DNA from: SIG710 sp045596925
GTDB lineage: Bacteria > Bacillota > Clostridia > Oscillospirales > CAG-272
Direction: 5' to 3'
NCBI GenBank assembly: GCA_045596925.1
Contig: JAZODH010000041.1
Span: 1-64,000 of the forward strand
Length of the DNA stretch: 64,000 nt
Positions 26,757 through 34,750 of the stretch are shown here, piece after piece. Position numbers and translations under genes: made by a program. The notes beneath the pieces are model-generated. The model saw only the letters and a program-made list of their open reading frames with translations, ran no database searches and was not told the origin of the DNA. Within the stretch, counting starts at the first letter, position 1. Each line of letters opens with the position of its first letter.

Positions 26757-27952
26757 AGGTCAGAATTATTCCCGGCCGTGCCTGCGGAGCCATCTGTGCG
26801 CCACCGTCAAAAAGTGCCGCTCACAGACTGCTGATCTGCGGTGCGCTGGCAGGAAACAGCATCATTCACGGCCTTGAAATGAGCGAGGATATTCTCGCCA
26901 CCCTTGACTGTCTGTCCGCTTTGGGTTATCAATTCGCCCTTGACGGAAACACCGTCTCGTTCAAAGGGAAAACGGAGGGTCAAGGCGATCTTCTCTGCCG
27001 CGAAAGCGGAAGCACACTTCGTTTTATGATCCCAATTGCACTTCTGGAGGACGGCAAAAAAACACTCCGAGGGTCGCAACGACTTTTTGAAAGACCCCTG
27101 ACCGTATACGAGGACGTTTTTGAAAAGAACGGTATAAAACACACGCGAGGCGATGGAGCTGTCACGGTAGACGGCGAGCTGAAAAGCGGACACTATACCC
27201 TGCCCGGCAACGTGAGCAGTCAGTTTATAACGGGGCTTCTGTTCGTTCTCCCTCTCCTTGAGGGTGACAGCAAAATAACTCTTACCGGTGAGCTTCAGAG
27301 CCTGTCATATATTGACCTGACAATTGAAGTGCTCGGTATGTTCGGCATAAATATCGGGCGCGAAGGTGACAACGTTCTGAAAATTGCGGGCGGGTTCAAA
27401 TATGAACCGAGAGAGTTGACGGTCGAGGGCGATTGGTCAAACGCCGCGTTTTTTGAGGCGCTGAATCATTTAGGATCTTCCGTCACGATTACGGGTCTGC
27501 GCCAAGACAGCTTACAGGGTGACAAGGTCTGCCGCCGACTGTTTTCGGAGCTTGACAGCGGCACCCCGACGATTTCTGTTGCCGACTGTCCCGACCTGGC
27601 TCCCATTCTTATGACCGTGGCGGCAACAAAAAACGGAGCGGTATTCACTGACACTGCAAGACTGAAAATAAAAGAAAGTGACCGTGGAGCGGTCATGGCC
27701 GCCGAGCTGGCAAAATTCGGTGCGGACGTTGTGGTTGAGGAAAACCGAATCACAGTCAAAAAAGCACCGCTTCACGCGCCAACCGACACGATCGACGCCC
27801 ACAACGACCACAGGATCGCCATGTCAACGGCAATTCTCGGTACTCTGTACGGGTGTGAAATTGCAGGCGCGGAGTGCGTTCGCAAGAGCCTGCCTTCCTT
27901 CTATGAATTACTATCTTCCCTGAACATCGAGGTGCAAAAAGATGAAACTTGA
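26753..27952 (+). CDS. aroA: 3-phosphoshikimate 1-carboxyvinyltransferase (EPSP synthase)
   Basis: AroA joins shikimate 3-phosphate with phosphoenolpyruvate. The 399-residue protein is slightly shorter than the usual 425-440 but holds the key parts: PSKSAAHR with the substrate Lys and Ser-Arg, ESGSTLRFMIPIAL (usually GNAGTAMR; this SGST form is the class II-like variant), LPGNVSSQFITGLL, DLAPILMTVAA, KESDR and NDHRIAMS. The SGSTLRF variant is common in Firmicutes and is associated with reduced sensitivity to inhibitors in some enzymes. It overlaps aroQ and tyrA by a few bases. Confidence 0.95.
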   Translation: MKVRIIPGRACGAICAPPSKSAAHRLLICGALAGNSIIHGLEMSEDILATLDCLSALGYQFALDGNTVSFKGKTEGQGDLLCRESGSTLRFMIPIALLEDGKKTLRGSQRLFERPLTVYEDVFEKNGIKHTRGDGAVTVDGELKSGHYTLPGNVSSQFITGLLFVLPLLEGDSKITLTGELQSLSYIDLTIEVLGMFGINIGREGDNVLKIAGGFKYEPRELTVEGDWSNAAFFEALNHLGSSVTITGLRQDSLQGDKVCRRLFSELDSGTPTISVADCPDLAPILMTVAATKNGAVFTDTARLKIKESDRGAVMAAELAKFGADVVVEENRITVKKAPLHAPTDTIDAHNDHRIAMSTAILGTLYGCEIAGAECVRKSLPSFYELLSSLNIEVQKDET

Positions 27953-28796
27953 CAAAAATATGAATATACTTATCGTGGGTCTCGGTCTCATCGGCGGCTC
28001 ATACGCACAGGCGCTTACAGAAAAAGGCTACAAAATAACCGCCATCACAAAGGATCAATCGTCTATTGACTATGCGCTCGAACACGGTTATATCGAAAAG
28101 GGTTACACCGAGGTCACCGAGGAGGCGGTTTCCTCCGCCGATCTTCTGATCTTTGCCCTTTACCCCCGTGTTTTCACGGCTTGGCTTGAGCAGTACGGCA
28201 AGCTGATAAGAAAAGGCGCCGTGGTCACAGACGTGACGGGCGTAAAGGAAGCGATCATCGACCGCGTGCTCTATCTTTTGCCCGACGGCGTTGAGTTTAT
28301 CGCCGCTCACCCCATGGCAGGTCGCGAGCTTTCGGGTATCGAATACAGCGATTCAAGCCTGTTCCGAGTCGCAAACTACATCGTAGTGCCCACCGAGCAA
28401 AACGAGGAAGAAACCATACAGATGTGCGAGGAGCTTGGACGCGAGCTGGGCTTCGCCCGCATCACCCGTCTTTCCCCTGCCGAGCACGACAAAATGATCG
28501 CATTCCTCTCCCAGCTCACCCACTGCATAGCGGTGTCGCTGATGTGCACCTCGGACGAGCCGGGACTTGAAAAATACACGGGTGACTCCTTCCGTGACCT
28601 TACCAGGATCGCAAAGATAAACGACGAGATGTGGAGCGAGCTTTTCACGTTAAATCGTCCTGCGCTTCTGGCTCAAATGGACGCTTTTGCCGAGACGTTC
28701 GGTGCTCTCCGAGAGGCTCTGGCAAAAGGCGACACCGACAAAATGCGTTCCATGATGAAAAAGTCTACCGAAAGGCGCAAGCTTTTTGATAAATAA
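27942..28796 (+). CDS. tyrA: Prephenate dehydrogenase
   Basis: TyrA oxidises prephenate to 4-hydroxyphenylpyruvate, the tyrosine branch. The 284-residue product has the NAD-binding loop GLGLIGGSYAQAL, AHPMAGRE with the catalytic His, and the helical C-terminal domain with SQLTHCIAVSL and the FRDLTRIA motif. It has no ACT domain, unlike many Bacillus enzymes, so feedback by tyrosine may act only at the transcription level or elsewhere. An ATG at 27942 follows GAGGTG inside the end of aroA. It is followed after 30 nt by the DAHP synthase gene. Confidence 0.95.
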   Translation: MKLDKNMNILIVGLGLIGGSYAQALTEKGYKITAITKDQSSIDYALEHGYIEKGYTEVTEEAVSSADLLIFALYPRVFTAWLEQYGKLIRKGAVVTDVTGVKEAIIDRVLYLLPDGVEFIAAHPMAGRELSGIEYSDSSLFRVANYIVVPTEQNEEETIQMCEELGRELGFARITRLSPAEHDKMIAFLSQLTHCIAVSLMCTSDEPGLEKYTGDSFRDLTRIAKINDEMWSELFTLNRPALLAQMDAFAETFGALREALAKGDTDKMRSMMKKSTERRKLFDK

Positions 28797-28826
28797 AAAT
28801 TCTGCTTGAAATAGAGGTATCAGAAA

Positions 28827-29855
28827 ATGAACATGAATTTCAAAAGAAAACTCCCCATTCCGATGGACATCAAGGAGGAGTTCCCCGTATCCATCAAGAT
28901 GCAGCAGGACAAGGTCGCCCGCGACGTTGAGATCAAGAAGATCTTCCGCGGCGAGAGCGACAAATTTCTGCTTGTTATAGGCCCCTGCTCTGCCGACCAC
29001 GAGGAATCGGTTCTCGACTATATCGGACGCCTTCGCACCGTTCAGGATCAGGTCAAGGACAAAATTCTTATCATTCCCAGAATCTACACAAACAAGCCCA
29101 GAACGACGGGCGACGGCTACAAGGGCATGCTTCACCAGCCCGATCCCGACGCCGCTTCCGATATGCTTGGCGGCATTATCGCCATTCGCCGTCTTCACAT
29201 GAGAGCTCTGTCCGAGTTTGGATTCAGCTGTGCGGACGAGATGCTCTACCCCGAAAATCACCGTTACCTGTCCGACCTGCTCTCCTACGTTGCCATCGGT
29301 GCACGCTCGGTTGAAAACCAGCAGCACAGACTGACAGCCAGCGGTCTTGACATTCCCGTCGGCATGAAGAATCCCACGGGCGGCGACCTGTCGGTCATGA
29401 TGAATGCCATTACCGCCGCACACCACAAGCACACCTTCATTTACCGAGGCTGGGAGGTTGAGAGCACGGGCAACCCCTACTCTCACGCCATCCTGCGCGG
29501 ATATGTCGACGCATACGGCAAGTCGATCTCCAATTACCATTACGAGGATCTGGCAAAGCTCAACGATATCTATGCCAAGAGCGGTCTTGAAAACCCCGCG
29601 GTTATCGTTGACACCAACCACGCAAACTCGGGTAAGCAGTGGCTTGAGCAGGTAAGGATCGCAAAGGACATCATGTACAGCCGTTCTCAGAACGAGGACG
29701 TGAAAAAGCTGGTCAAGGGTCTGATGATCGAGAGCTACATCGAGGACGGCGCACAGAAGATCGGCGAAGGTATTTACGGAAAGTCCATCACCGACCCCTG
29801 TCTCGGCTGGGAAAAGACCGAAAAGCTTATACTTGAGTTGGCTGAAAAGGTCTAA
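28827..29855 (+). CDS. aroF: 3-deoxy-7-phosphoheptulonate synthase, class I alpha (DAHP synthase)
   Basis: This enzyme condenses phosphoenolpyruvate and erythrose 4-phosphate, the first step to chorismate. The 342-residue length and motifs VIGPCSADH, KPRTTGDGYKG, EMLYPENHRYLSDLLSYVAIGARSVENQQHR, VGMKNPTGGDL and VDTNHANSGKQ fit the AroG/AroF/AroH class of E. coli rather than the AroA(beta)-CM type common in Bacillus. Which amino acid inhibits it cannot be told. It closes the aromatic operon; no strong terminator is visible in the following 150 nt, only a weak T-rich hairpin. Confidence 0.95.
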   Translation: MNMNFKRKLPIPMDIKEEFPVSIKMQQDKVARDVEIKKIFRGESDKFLLVIGPCSADHEESVLDYIGRLRTVQDQVKDKILIIPRIYTNKPRTTGDGYKGMLHQPDPDAASDMLGGIIAIRRLHMRALSEFGFSCADEMLYPENHRYLSDLLSYVAIGARSVENQQHRLTASGLDIPVGMKNPTGGDLSVMMNAITAAHHKHTFIYRGWEVESTGNPYSHAILRGYVDAYGKSISNYHYEDLAKLNDIYAKSGLENPAVIVDTNHANSGKQWLEQVRIAKDIMYSRSQNEDVKKLVKGLMIESYIEDGAQKIGEGIYGKSITDPCLGWEKTEKLILELAEKV

Positions 29856-29921
29856 ATCAATCGCTGTTTGGGTCTGTTTTTTGACAGAACAACAAAAAAA
29901 CAAAAAAATTTCAAAAAACTA

Positions 29922-29950
29922 TTGCATTTTGGAAAATCATATGGTATAAT
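29922..29950 (+). promoter_or_regulatory. Sigma-A promoter of rpmB
   Basis: TTGCAT (29922-29927) and TATAAT (29945-29950) are 17 bp apart, 62 bp before the rpmB ATG. Confidence 0.75.
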
Positions 29951-30012
29951 TTCAAATGCTGTAATAAAAAAGTGAAATTTTTGTGCATTAGTACACTAAG
30001 GAGGTGTCAGTT

Positions 30013-30198
30013 ATGGCAAAATGCTGTGTTTGCGGAAAGGGCGTTGTTTTCGGACAGAATGTTTCCCATTCCCATCGTAAGACAAACAGAACATGGAAGC
30101 CTAATATCCGTAGGGTTAAAGCTGTTGTAGGCGGCACTCCCAAGACTGTTAGCGTATGTTCAAACTGCCTGCGTTCAGGCAAGATTACAAGAGCTTGA
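30013..30198 (+). CDS. rpmB: 50S ribosomal protein L28
   Basis: The ATG at 30013 follows AAGGAGGTG; an in-frame GTG at 30004 overlaps that site and was rejected. The 61-residue protein is basic and typical of bL28: MAKCCVCGKGVVFGQNVSHSHRKTNR and SVCSNCLRSGKI. Both CxxC pairs are present, so this is the zinc-binding (C+) form. It is transcribed alone, with its own promoter and terminator. Confidence 0.97.
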   Translation: MAKCCVCGKGVVFGQNVSHSHRKTNRTWKPNIRRVKAVVGGTPKTVSVCSNCLRSGKITRA

Positions 30199-30216
30199 TT
30201 TTAAGCTCAATAGAAT

Positions 30217-30246
30217 GAGGCAGATGAAAATCTGCCTTCTTTCTTT
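30217..30246 (+). terminator. Terminator of rpmB
   Basis: A 7-bp AGGCAGA stem (30218-30224 with 30231-30237) and 6-nt loop are followed by TCTTTCTTT, 19 nt beyond the stop codon. Confidence 0.75.
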
Positions 30247-30314
30247 ATGCGTGAAACAAAGCAATAACAAAACTTCAAATTCCGTTATTTCCCGACATTG
30301 GTTGGAGCAGATTT

Positions 30315-31028
30315 ATGAAAATTGCCATCGTAGACAGCAGAATACCAAGGGACGCCGAGTGCGCCCTTTCTGTCTATGCGGACAAGATCGTAAAATTGCC
30401 GCCCTGCTCCCGACTGCAGGCTCCCGTTTCCGCCCACCCGGATATGCTGGTCTTCATAACGGACAGGCAAATAATAACCGGAAAACGGTATTTCGAAGAA
30501 AATCGGGCGATATTCCACGAGCTGTCCCTGCTCTGCGGACGGGAGACCGTTGTGGCAGGCACCGAGCTTGCCCTAAATTACCCAAGCGACGTTAAATTCA
30601 ACGGCTTTACCGCAGGCGGGCGAATTTTCGGACTTGCATCGGCACTTTCGGAGACCGTTTTGGCGTGGGCAAAAAAAGCCTCGATCCCCGTCGTCAACAT
30701 CCGCCAGGGCTATGCAAAATGCTCGACCTGCGTGGTGACGGAAAACGCCGTCATCACCGAGGATGCGAGCATTGAGAGAGCGATGCTTGAAAACGGCATT
30801 GACGTTTTGAGAGTGACCTCGGGACAGGTCGCACTTGACGGCTACGACTGCGGTTTTATAGGCGGCGCGAGCGGTGCAGACAGCGAAAACGTCTACTTTT
30901 GCGGGGACGTATCACAGCACCCCGACTTTGATGAGATAGAGAGTTTTTGCCGATGTCACGGCAAAAACTGCGTTTCTCTTGGCATGGGCAGACTTTACGA
31001 TATTGGAACGATTTATTTTTTGGAGTGA
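30315..31028 (+). CDS. Unknown protein, possibly of the GME (amidinotransferase-like) fold
   Basis: The 237-residue protein has no membrane segment or signal. Its shape recalls the DUF6873 group, thought to adopt the guanidino-group modifying enzyme fold: an early D-R pair (IVDSRIP), a mid-protein IRQGYAKCSTCVV, and late GFIGGASG and GMGRLYDIG. Clear catalytic Cys-His pairs of that fold are not obvious. An ATG follows GGAGCAG. It stands alone between rpmB and a tRNA group. I would not assign a reaction. Confidence 0.5.
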   Translation: MKIAIVDSRIPRDAECALSVYADKIVKLPPCSRLQAPVSAHPDMLVFITDRQIITGKRYFEENRAIFHELSLLCGRETVVAGTELALNYPSDVKFNGFTAGGRIFGLASALSETVLAWAKKASIPVVNIRQGYAKCSTCVVTENAVITEDASIERAMLENGIDVLRVTSGQVALDGYDCGFIGGASGADSENVYFCGDVSQHPDFDEIESFCRCHGKNCVSLGMGRLYDIGTIYFLE

Positions 31029-31074
31029 TCTTAAAGCAATTTTTTAATAAATTCAACTTTTTTTGCAAAAAGCA

Positions 31075-31103
31075 TTGACAAAATCAGATTCGGGTGATAT
31101 AAT
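31075..31103 (+). promoter_or_regulatory. Consensus promoter of the Val-Asp-Gly tRNA group
   Basis: TTGACA (31075-31080), 17 bp, TATAAT (31098-31103): a perfect match, 18 bp upstream of tRNA-Val, as expected for a stable-RNA promoter. Confidence 0.92.
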
Positions 31104-31121
31104 ATCAAGGCTGTGAAAAAT

Positions 31122-31197
31122 GGGAGCATAGCTCAGTTGGGAGAGCATCTGCCTTACAAGCAGAGGGTCATAGGTTCGAGCCCTATTGTTCCCACCA
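31122..31197 (+). tRNA. tRNA-Val (TAC)
   Basis: The 76-nt cloverleaf is complete with encoded CCA. The acceptor is GGGAGCA with TGTTCCC, the anticodon loop CTTACAA gives TAC, and the T-loop is TTCGAGC. Confidence 0.97.
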
Positions 31198-31203
31198 TCC
31201 GAG

Positions 31204-31238
31204 AAAGCACTCTCAGTGCGAGCTTTGAGTGCTTTTTT
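31204..31238 (+). terminator. Terminator-like hairpin between tRNA-Val and tRNA-Asp
   Basis: A 9-bp stem AAAGCACTC (31204-31212) with GAGTGCTTT (31227-31235) is followed by TTT. No new promoter is seen before tRNA-Asp, so it may act as a partial terminator or processing signal. Confidence 0.5.
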
Positions 31239-31242
31239 ATGT

Positions 31243-31319
31243 GGCCCGGTAGTTCAGTTGGTTAGAACGCTAGCCTGTCACGCTAGAGGTCAGGGGTTCG
31301 AGTCCCCTTCGGGTCGCCA
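31243..31319 (+). tRNA. tRNA-Asp (GTC)
   Basis: The 77-nt cloverleaf includes CCA. The anticodon stem CTAGC/GCTAG encloses CTGTCAC, giving GTC. The acceptor has two G-U pairs. Confidence 0.97.
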
Positions 31320-31368
31320 ACACCTTTTCCGCAGGAAAAGGTGTTAGAAGATCTTTCATATGAAATAC

Positions 31369-31444
31369 GCGGATTTAGCTCATTTGGTAGAGCGCGACCT
31401 TGCCAAGGTCGAGGTGGCGGGTTCGAACCCCGTAATCCGCTCCA
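31369..31444 (+). tRNA. tRNA-Gly (GCC)
   Basis: The 76-nt cloverleaf includes CCA. The anticodon loop TTGCCAA gives GCC and the acceptor is GCGGATT with AATCCGC. Its T-arm and acceptor sequence recurs in degenerate form downstream (31494-31721). Confidence 0.97.
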
Positions 31445-31484
31445 AAAATAAAAGGGAGAAGCAAAGCTTCTCCCTTTTATTTTT
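31445..31484 (+). terminator. Terminator of the Val-Asp-Gly tRNA group
   Basis: An 18-bp stem with core GGGAGAAGC (31445-31462 with 31466-31483) encloses a 3-nt loop and ends in a T-rich arm, directly after the CCA of tRNA-Gly. Confidence 0.85.
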
Positions 31485-31493
31485 CGAACGTAT

Positions 31494-31721
31494 CGGCTCG
31501 AACCCCTCCAATCTGCTCCGCAGATTGGAACAGTTTGCGGTATGAGGGCAAACGATTTGAACTGAACGTTTCCGCAAACGTGGGTTCAGAGCCCCGTAAT
31601 CCGCTTCACGGCTCGAACCCCTCAGATTCGCCCCGCGAATCTGAACGATTTGCGCTGTGAGGGCTTTAAGTTTGGGTGAACATTGGCGCAAATTTGGGTT
31701 CAGAGCCCCGTTTCCGCTCCA
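31494..31721 (+). repeat. Two tandem degenerate units derived from the tRNA-Gly 3' end
   Basis: Two units of 115 nt (31494-31608) and 113 nt (31609-31721) lie after the tRNA-Gly terminator. Each begins with GGCTCGAACCCCT and ends with GGGTTCAGAGCCCCG followed by a TCCGCT(T/C)CA-like end; both resemble the tRNA-Gly T-arm and acceptor GGGTTCGAACCCCGTAATCC. Each unit has a hairpin after its first element whose arms differ between units yet stay complementary. No reading frame is convincing. This fills most of the gene-free stretch 31485-31761. Confidence 0.65.
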
Positions 31722-31761
31722 CTTTCGCTTGCGAAGGTGAGTTCGTTCTGCTGCGAGCGCG

Positions 31762-31787
31762 AAAAAAGCACGCCTTTCAGCGTGCTT
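31762..31787 (-). terminator. Terminator of tRNA-Arg (CCT)
   Basis: On the minus strand an AAGCACGC stem with its complement GCGTGCTT ends in a run of T. It begins right at the encoded CCA of the tRNA. Confidence 0.8.
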
Positions 31788-31861
31788 GGCACCCGCAGCG
31801 AGAATCGAACTCACAACTAACCCTTAGGAGGGGTTTATTATATCCATTTAACTATGCAGGC
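31787..31861 (-). tRNA. tRNA-Arg (CCT)
   Basis: On the minus strand a 75-nt cloverleaf with CCA is visible. The anticodon stem AACCC/GGGTT encloses CTCCTAA, giving CCT. The acceptor GCCTGCA/TGCGGGT uses two wobble pairs and the D-arm is A/T-rich. Confidence 0.9.
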
Positions 31862-31970
31862 TGACGTTGCCTATTATACCATCCTTTTTCGAAAAAATCA
31901 AGGGGTACGTAACTTTTGCAACAGTTTTTTTAAAAAAACGTTATCTTTTCGTCTTTTCCAAAAAAATCTA

Positions 31971-31999
31971 TTGACTTTTTTCTCTCGGTATGGTATGAT
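31971..31999 (+). promoter_or_regulatory. Sigma-A promoter of the dockerin-like gene
   Basis: TTGACT (31971-31976) and TATGAT (31994-31999) are 17 bp apart, 34 bp before the ATG. Confidence 0.72.
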
Positions 32000-32033
32000 A
32001 TGTTTATAAATTATGTTTACATGAGGTGCTTTT

Positions 32034-32399
32034 ATGAAAAAAATCGTTTCAGTTTGTCTGGCAGTCGTTATGCTGCTCTCAGCACTGGTCGTTTCCGCAT
32101 TCGCACTCTATGGTGATATCTACAAGGATAATGAGATCAACGGCAAGGACGCTGTAAAGCTGGCCCAGAAGCTGGCCGGCTGGGACATTGATTTTTCGGC
32201 AGAGGATGAAAAGAACGCTGACGTTTATTACGACGGCGTGATCAACGCAATAGATGCGGTTAAGCTTGCTCAGTATCTTGCACAGTGGTCTGTCACTCTC
32301 GGTCCTTCGGGTAACGTTGGCGGAGGTGACGAAGGCGGCGATACGGGCAATATTTCCGGCGGAGACATTGAGGTAGGTGCCGGAGACATTTTCGGCTAA
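32034..32399 (+). CDS. Small secreted dockerin-like protein
   Basis: The 121-residue product has a Sec signal (about 1-25). Two 22-residue EF-hand-like repeats follow: DIYKDNEINGKDAVKLAQKL from residue 28 and DVYYDGVINAIDAVKLAQYL from 63, each then Ala-x-Trp. Calcium ligands at loop positions 1, 5, 9 and 12 are kept (D28, D32, N36, D39; D63, D67, N71, D74); position 3 is Tyr in both. This is a type I dockerin layout, the module that binds cohesins in cellulosomes. The C-terminus is a Gly/Asp-rich tail and there is no catalytic module. It has its own promoter, GAGGTG site and terminator. Confidence 0.8.
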   Translation: MKKIVSVCLAVVMLLSALVVSAFALYGDIYKDNEINGKDAVKLAQKLAGWDIDFSAEDEKNADVYYDGVINAIDAVKLAQYLAQWSVTLGPSGNVGGGDEGGDTGNISGGDIEVGAGDIFG

Positions 32400-32411
32400 T
32401 ACGAACAAGTT

Positions 32412-32443
32412 AAGCGCGTTCGCTTCGGCGAACGCGCTTTTAT
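32412..32443 (+). terminator. Terminator of the dockerin-like gene
   Basis: A perfect 12-bp stem (32412-32423 with 32428-32439) capped by a TTCG tetraloop is followed by a T-rich run. Confidence 0.9.
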
Positions 32444-32466
32444 TTTAATTAGAGAGGAGGATCGAA

Positions 32467-34719
32467 ATGGGGCTTTTTCACAGACGTCCGTTAGCACTTG
32501 GCGCGCTGTTGTTTATGCTGTCTGGCGCGTTGGCTTTTTTCTGCAACGTCAATTTAATTTTTCTCGGTGCGGCAGTGCTGGTCTTTTCTATCGTCATTGT
32601 CATAATGCTCCTGTGCCGCCGCAAGCAAATCATTCCGATCCTTCTTTTGATCTTTGCCATGATCTGCTGCGGGTTTCTGAGATTCCACTTTTACAGATCG
32701 GATTTCAGCGATATTCTGCGCGAGTACGCAGGAAAGACCTCCGAGGTCGAGATGACGATAAATTCCGTGAAATATTCTCTTCCCTTCAGAAGCTCATACG
32801 AGGCAACGGTGACAAAGATCGACGGACAAGACACGGATGTTGACGTGATCTTTGAGGTAGGCTATGACGGCGGGCTGAGATCGGGAAACGCAATCCGTAC
32901 GCGCGCAGATATTTCGGATTTTGCAAAAAATGAGGACGGATTTGAGGAAAAGGCATATTACAATTCAAAGGGAATATTTCTGAAGGTAACCGAGGTAGAG
33001 GGACAGGAGCTTGAGATCACGGACGAAAACTCGCACGTCAACCGTCTTGAGATCAAAGCAGACCGACTCAGAGAAAAGCTGTCGGCCATGCTGGACCCGC
33101 GTCTCCCCGAAAAGAACGGTCTTCCCGCCGCCGTGTTTTTGGGCGATCGCTCGGCAGTTGAGGAAGCGGACAAAATGAGCTTCCGCAGAACGGGAACATA
33201 CCACCTGCTGGCATTAAGCGGTATGCACCTTTCGGTGCTTGCGGGAATACTCGAATTCATTTTGAAAAGCCTGGCACTCAAAAAGGGCAAACGGCTTCTC
33301 ATTGCCACGCTCGTCATACTCTTTTACGTGATGCTGACGGGGTTCGCTCTGTCGGTGGTCCGCGCGGCAATAATGCTCTTCGTGTCCTATTTTGCATACT
33401 TTGTCCGCCGAGAAAAGGATTCCCTCACCTCCCTGATGCTGGCAGGTGCGGGAATATGCGCCGTGTCTCCCTGCGCCATATCCGACGTAGGCTTTATCCT
33501 TTCATTTGCCACTACATTTGGGATCATCACATTTTATCCTGCCATTGAAGCGAATATAATTCGTGCCCGCTCGGTCAAACTCGCCGGACAGGCACTTTAC
33601 TATGTGCTGTCCTCTCTTTGCATCTCCGCCGTGGCACTCCTCTTTGCCTTGCCCGTTTCATGGCTGTATTTCGGCAAAGTGGCAGTGCTTTCTCCGGTGG
33701 GAACGCTTCTGCTTTCCCCTCTCATTTCCGCGCTGATGCTTTTGACACCTCTGACTCTCATCTTCGGCTCTGTTCCTGTGGTGGGAAGCTGTCTTGGGCA
33801 ACTGACGCTGTGGACGTCAAAGGGGGCATCATATATGGCCGCACTCCTTGCAAGGCCCGACAATATAGAGCTGTCCCTTGACTACTCTTTTACACCATTC
33901 TTTTTCGTCCCGTTCTTCACGCTTATACTGACCGTCATATTCTTCAAATTAAATCATCTGAGATTTTACTATGCTTCCGCTCTTGCCATTATGCTCTGCT
34001 TCTTCGCGTTTCACACGGTCTACGTTCAGAACAGTCCTATTTCCGCTCAATTCCTCAGACGAGGTGAAAACGAATATTTTATAATCTCAAAGAGCGGGCA
34101 GAACACTCTCGTCGACTTGTCGGACGGCTCTTACGGCAATCTTTCTTACGTTGCGGGAGAAGCCGCCGCTATGGGATACTGTCAGATAGACGCCCTTGTG
34201 TTGACACATTATCACACCCGCCACGTCGCGACGATTTCCCGACTCATAAAAAATCAAACGGTCAGACGCATAATCCTGCCTGAACCCGTGAACGAAAATG
34301 AGACCGATATTCTTCTCTCCATTGTGGAAATAGCCAAGGAAAATGAGATCGAAACGCAAATTTTCCCTCTCGACGAAAGCTTTACCCTGTTCGACAAGAC
34401 CGAAGTTACCCTTTCCAGAGACTATATCAAGGCTTCAACTCACCCAATATTAGCTCTTGATTTTGAGGGTGAGATCGACGTCTCCTTCCTTGGCTCTTCC
34501 TATGCTTCCTATCAGGAGATGACCGAGCTTCAGGAAAACGTGATAGTCGGCACTCACGGTCCCGTGCAGAAAAAAGAGTTTCATCTGCCTTTGCCCGAAA
34601 ATATCCGTTTGCTGTCCTTGGCGGACAGGAATACGGCATCTCTCATGTCAAAGAACTGCCCAAAGCCGCCCGACGACTGCGTTATTCTGCTGAATCCAAC
34701 CATGATAAAGATAAAATGA
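32467..34719 (+). CDS. comEC: ComEC/Rec2-family DNA uptake channel protein
   Basis: The 750-residue protein has the ComEC architecture. An N-terminal DUF4131-type region (to about 190) comes first, then a multi-spanning competence domain starting near residue 235 with HLLALSGMHLSVLAG and GFALSVVRA. A C-terminal metallo-beta-lactamase-like domain begins near residue 530. ComEC forms the inner-membrane channel for single-stranded DNA uptake. The MBL metal motif is degenerate: the expected HxHxDH reads HYHTRH near residue 576, with Arg for the metal-binding Asp, so nuclease activity is doubtful. comEA is not adjacent. GAGAGGAGG precedes the ATG. Confidence 0.9.
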   Translation: MGLFHRRPLALGALLFMLSGALAFFCNVNLIFLGAAVLVFSIVIVIMLLCRRKQIIPILLLIFAMICCGFLRFHFYRSDFSDILREYAGKTSEVEMTINSVKYSLPFRSSYEATVTKIDGQDTDVDVIFEVGYDGGLRSGNAIRTRADISDFAKNEDGFEEKAYYNSKGIFLKVTEVEGQELEITDENSHVNRLEIKADRLREKLSAMLDPRLPEKNGLPAAVFLGDRSAVEEADKMSFRRTGTYHLLALSGMHLSVLAGILEFILKSLALKKGKRLLIATLVILFYVMLTGFALSVVRAAIMLFVSYFAYFVRREKDSLTSLMLAGAGICAVSPCAISDVGFILSFATTFGIITFYPAIEANIIRARSVKLAGQALYYVLSSLCISAVALLFALPVSWLYFGKVAVLSPVGTLLLSPLISALMLLTPLTLIFGSVPVVGSCLGQLTLWTSKGASYMAALLARPDNIELSLDYSFTPFFFVPFFTLILTVIFFKLNHLRFYYASALAIMLCFFAFHTVYVQNSPISAQFLRRGENEYFIISKSGQNTLVDLSDGSYGNLSYVAGEAAAMGYCQIDALVLTHYHTRHVATISRLIKNQTVRRIILPEPVNENETDILLSIVEIAKENEIETQIFPLDESFTLFDKTEVTLSRDYIKASTHPILALDFEGEIDVSFLGSSYASYQEMTELQENVIVGTHGPVQKKEFHLPLPENIRLLSLADRNTASLMSKNCPKPPDDCVILLNPTMIKIK

Positions 34720-34750
34720 CCCGAGCGGACATATCCGCTCGGGTCATTTT
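34713..34750. terminator. Bidirectional terminator between comEC and the helicase gene
   Basis: A 17-bp inverted repeat (34713-34729 with 34734-34750) encloses a 4-nt loop. A and T runs flank it, so it can serve both convergent genes. Confidence 0.88.

Noticed and set aside
28650..29903. A 417-codon minus-strand frame opposite the DAHP synthase gene and the end of tyrA
   Set aside because: The plus-strand genes have clear motifs and operon context; the minus frame is low in family-like features and covers them fully.
31319..31345. Terminator between tRNA-Asp and tRNA-Gly
   Set aside because: The 12-bp hairpin is perfect but has no T-run on the plus strand, and no promoter precedes tRNA-Gly, so it more likely marks RNA processing.
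31494..31721. CRISPR array
   Set aside because: The repeats are only two, longer than 100 nt, degenerate and tRNA-like; there are no spacers or cas genes.
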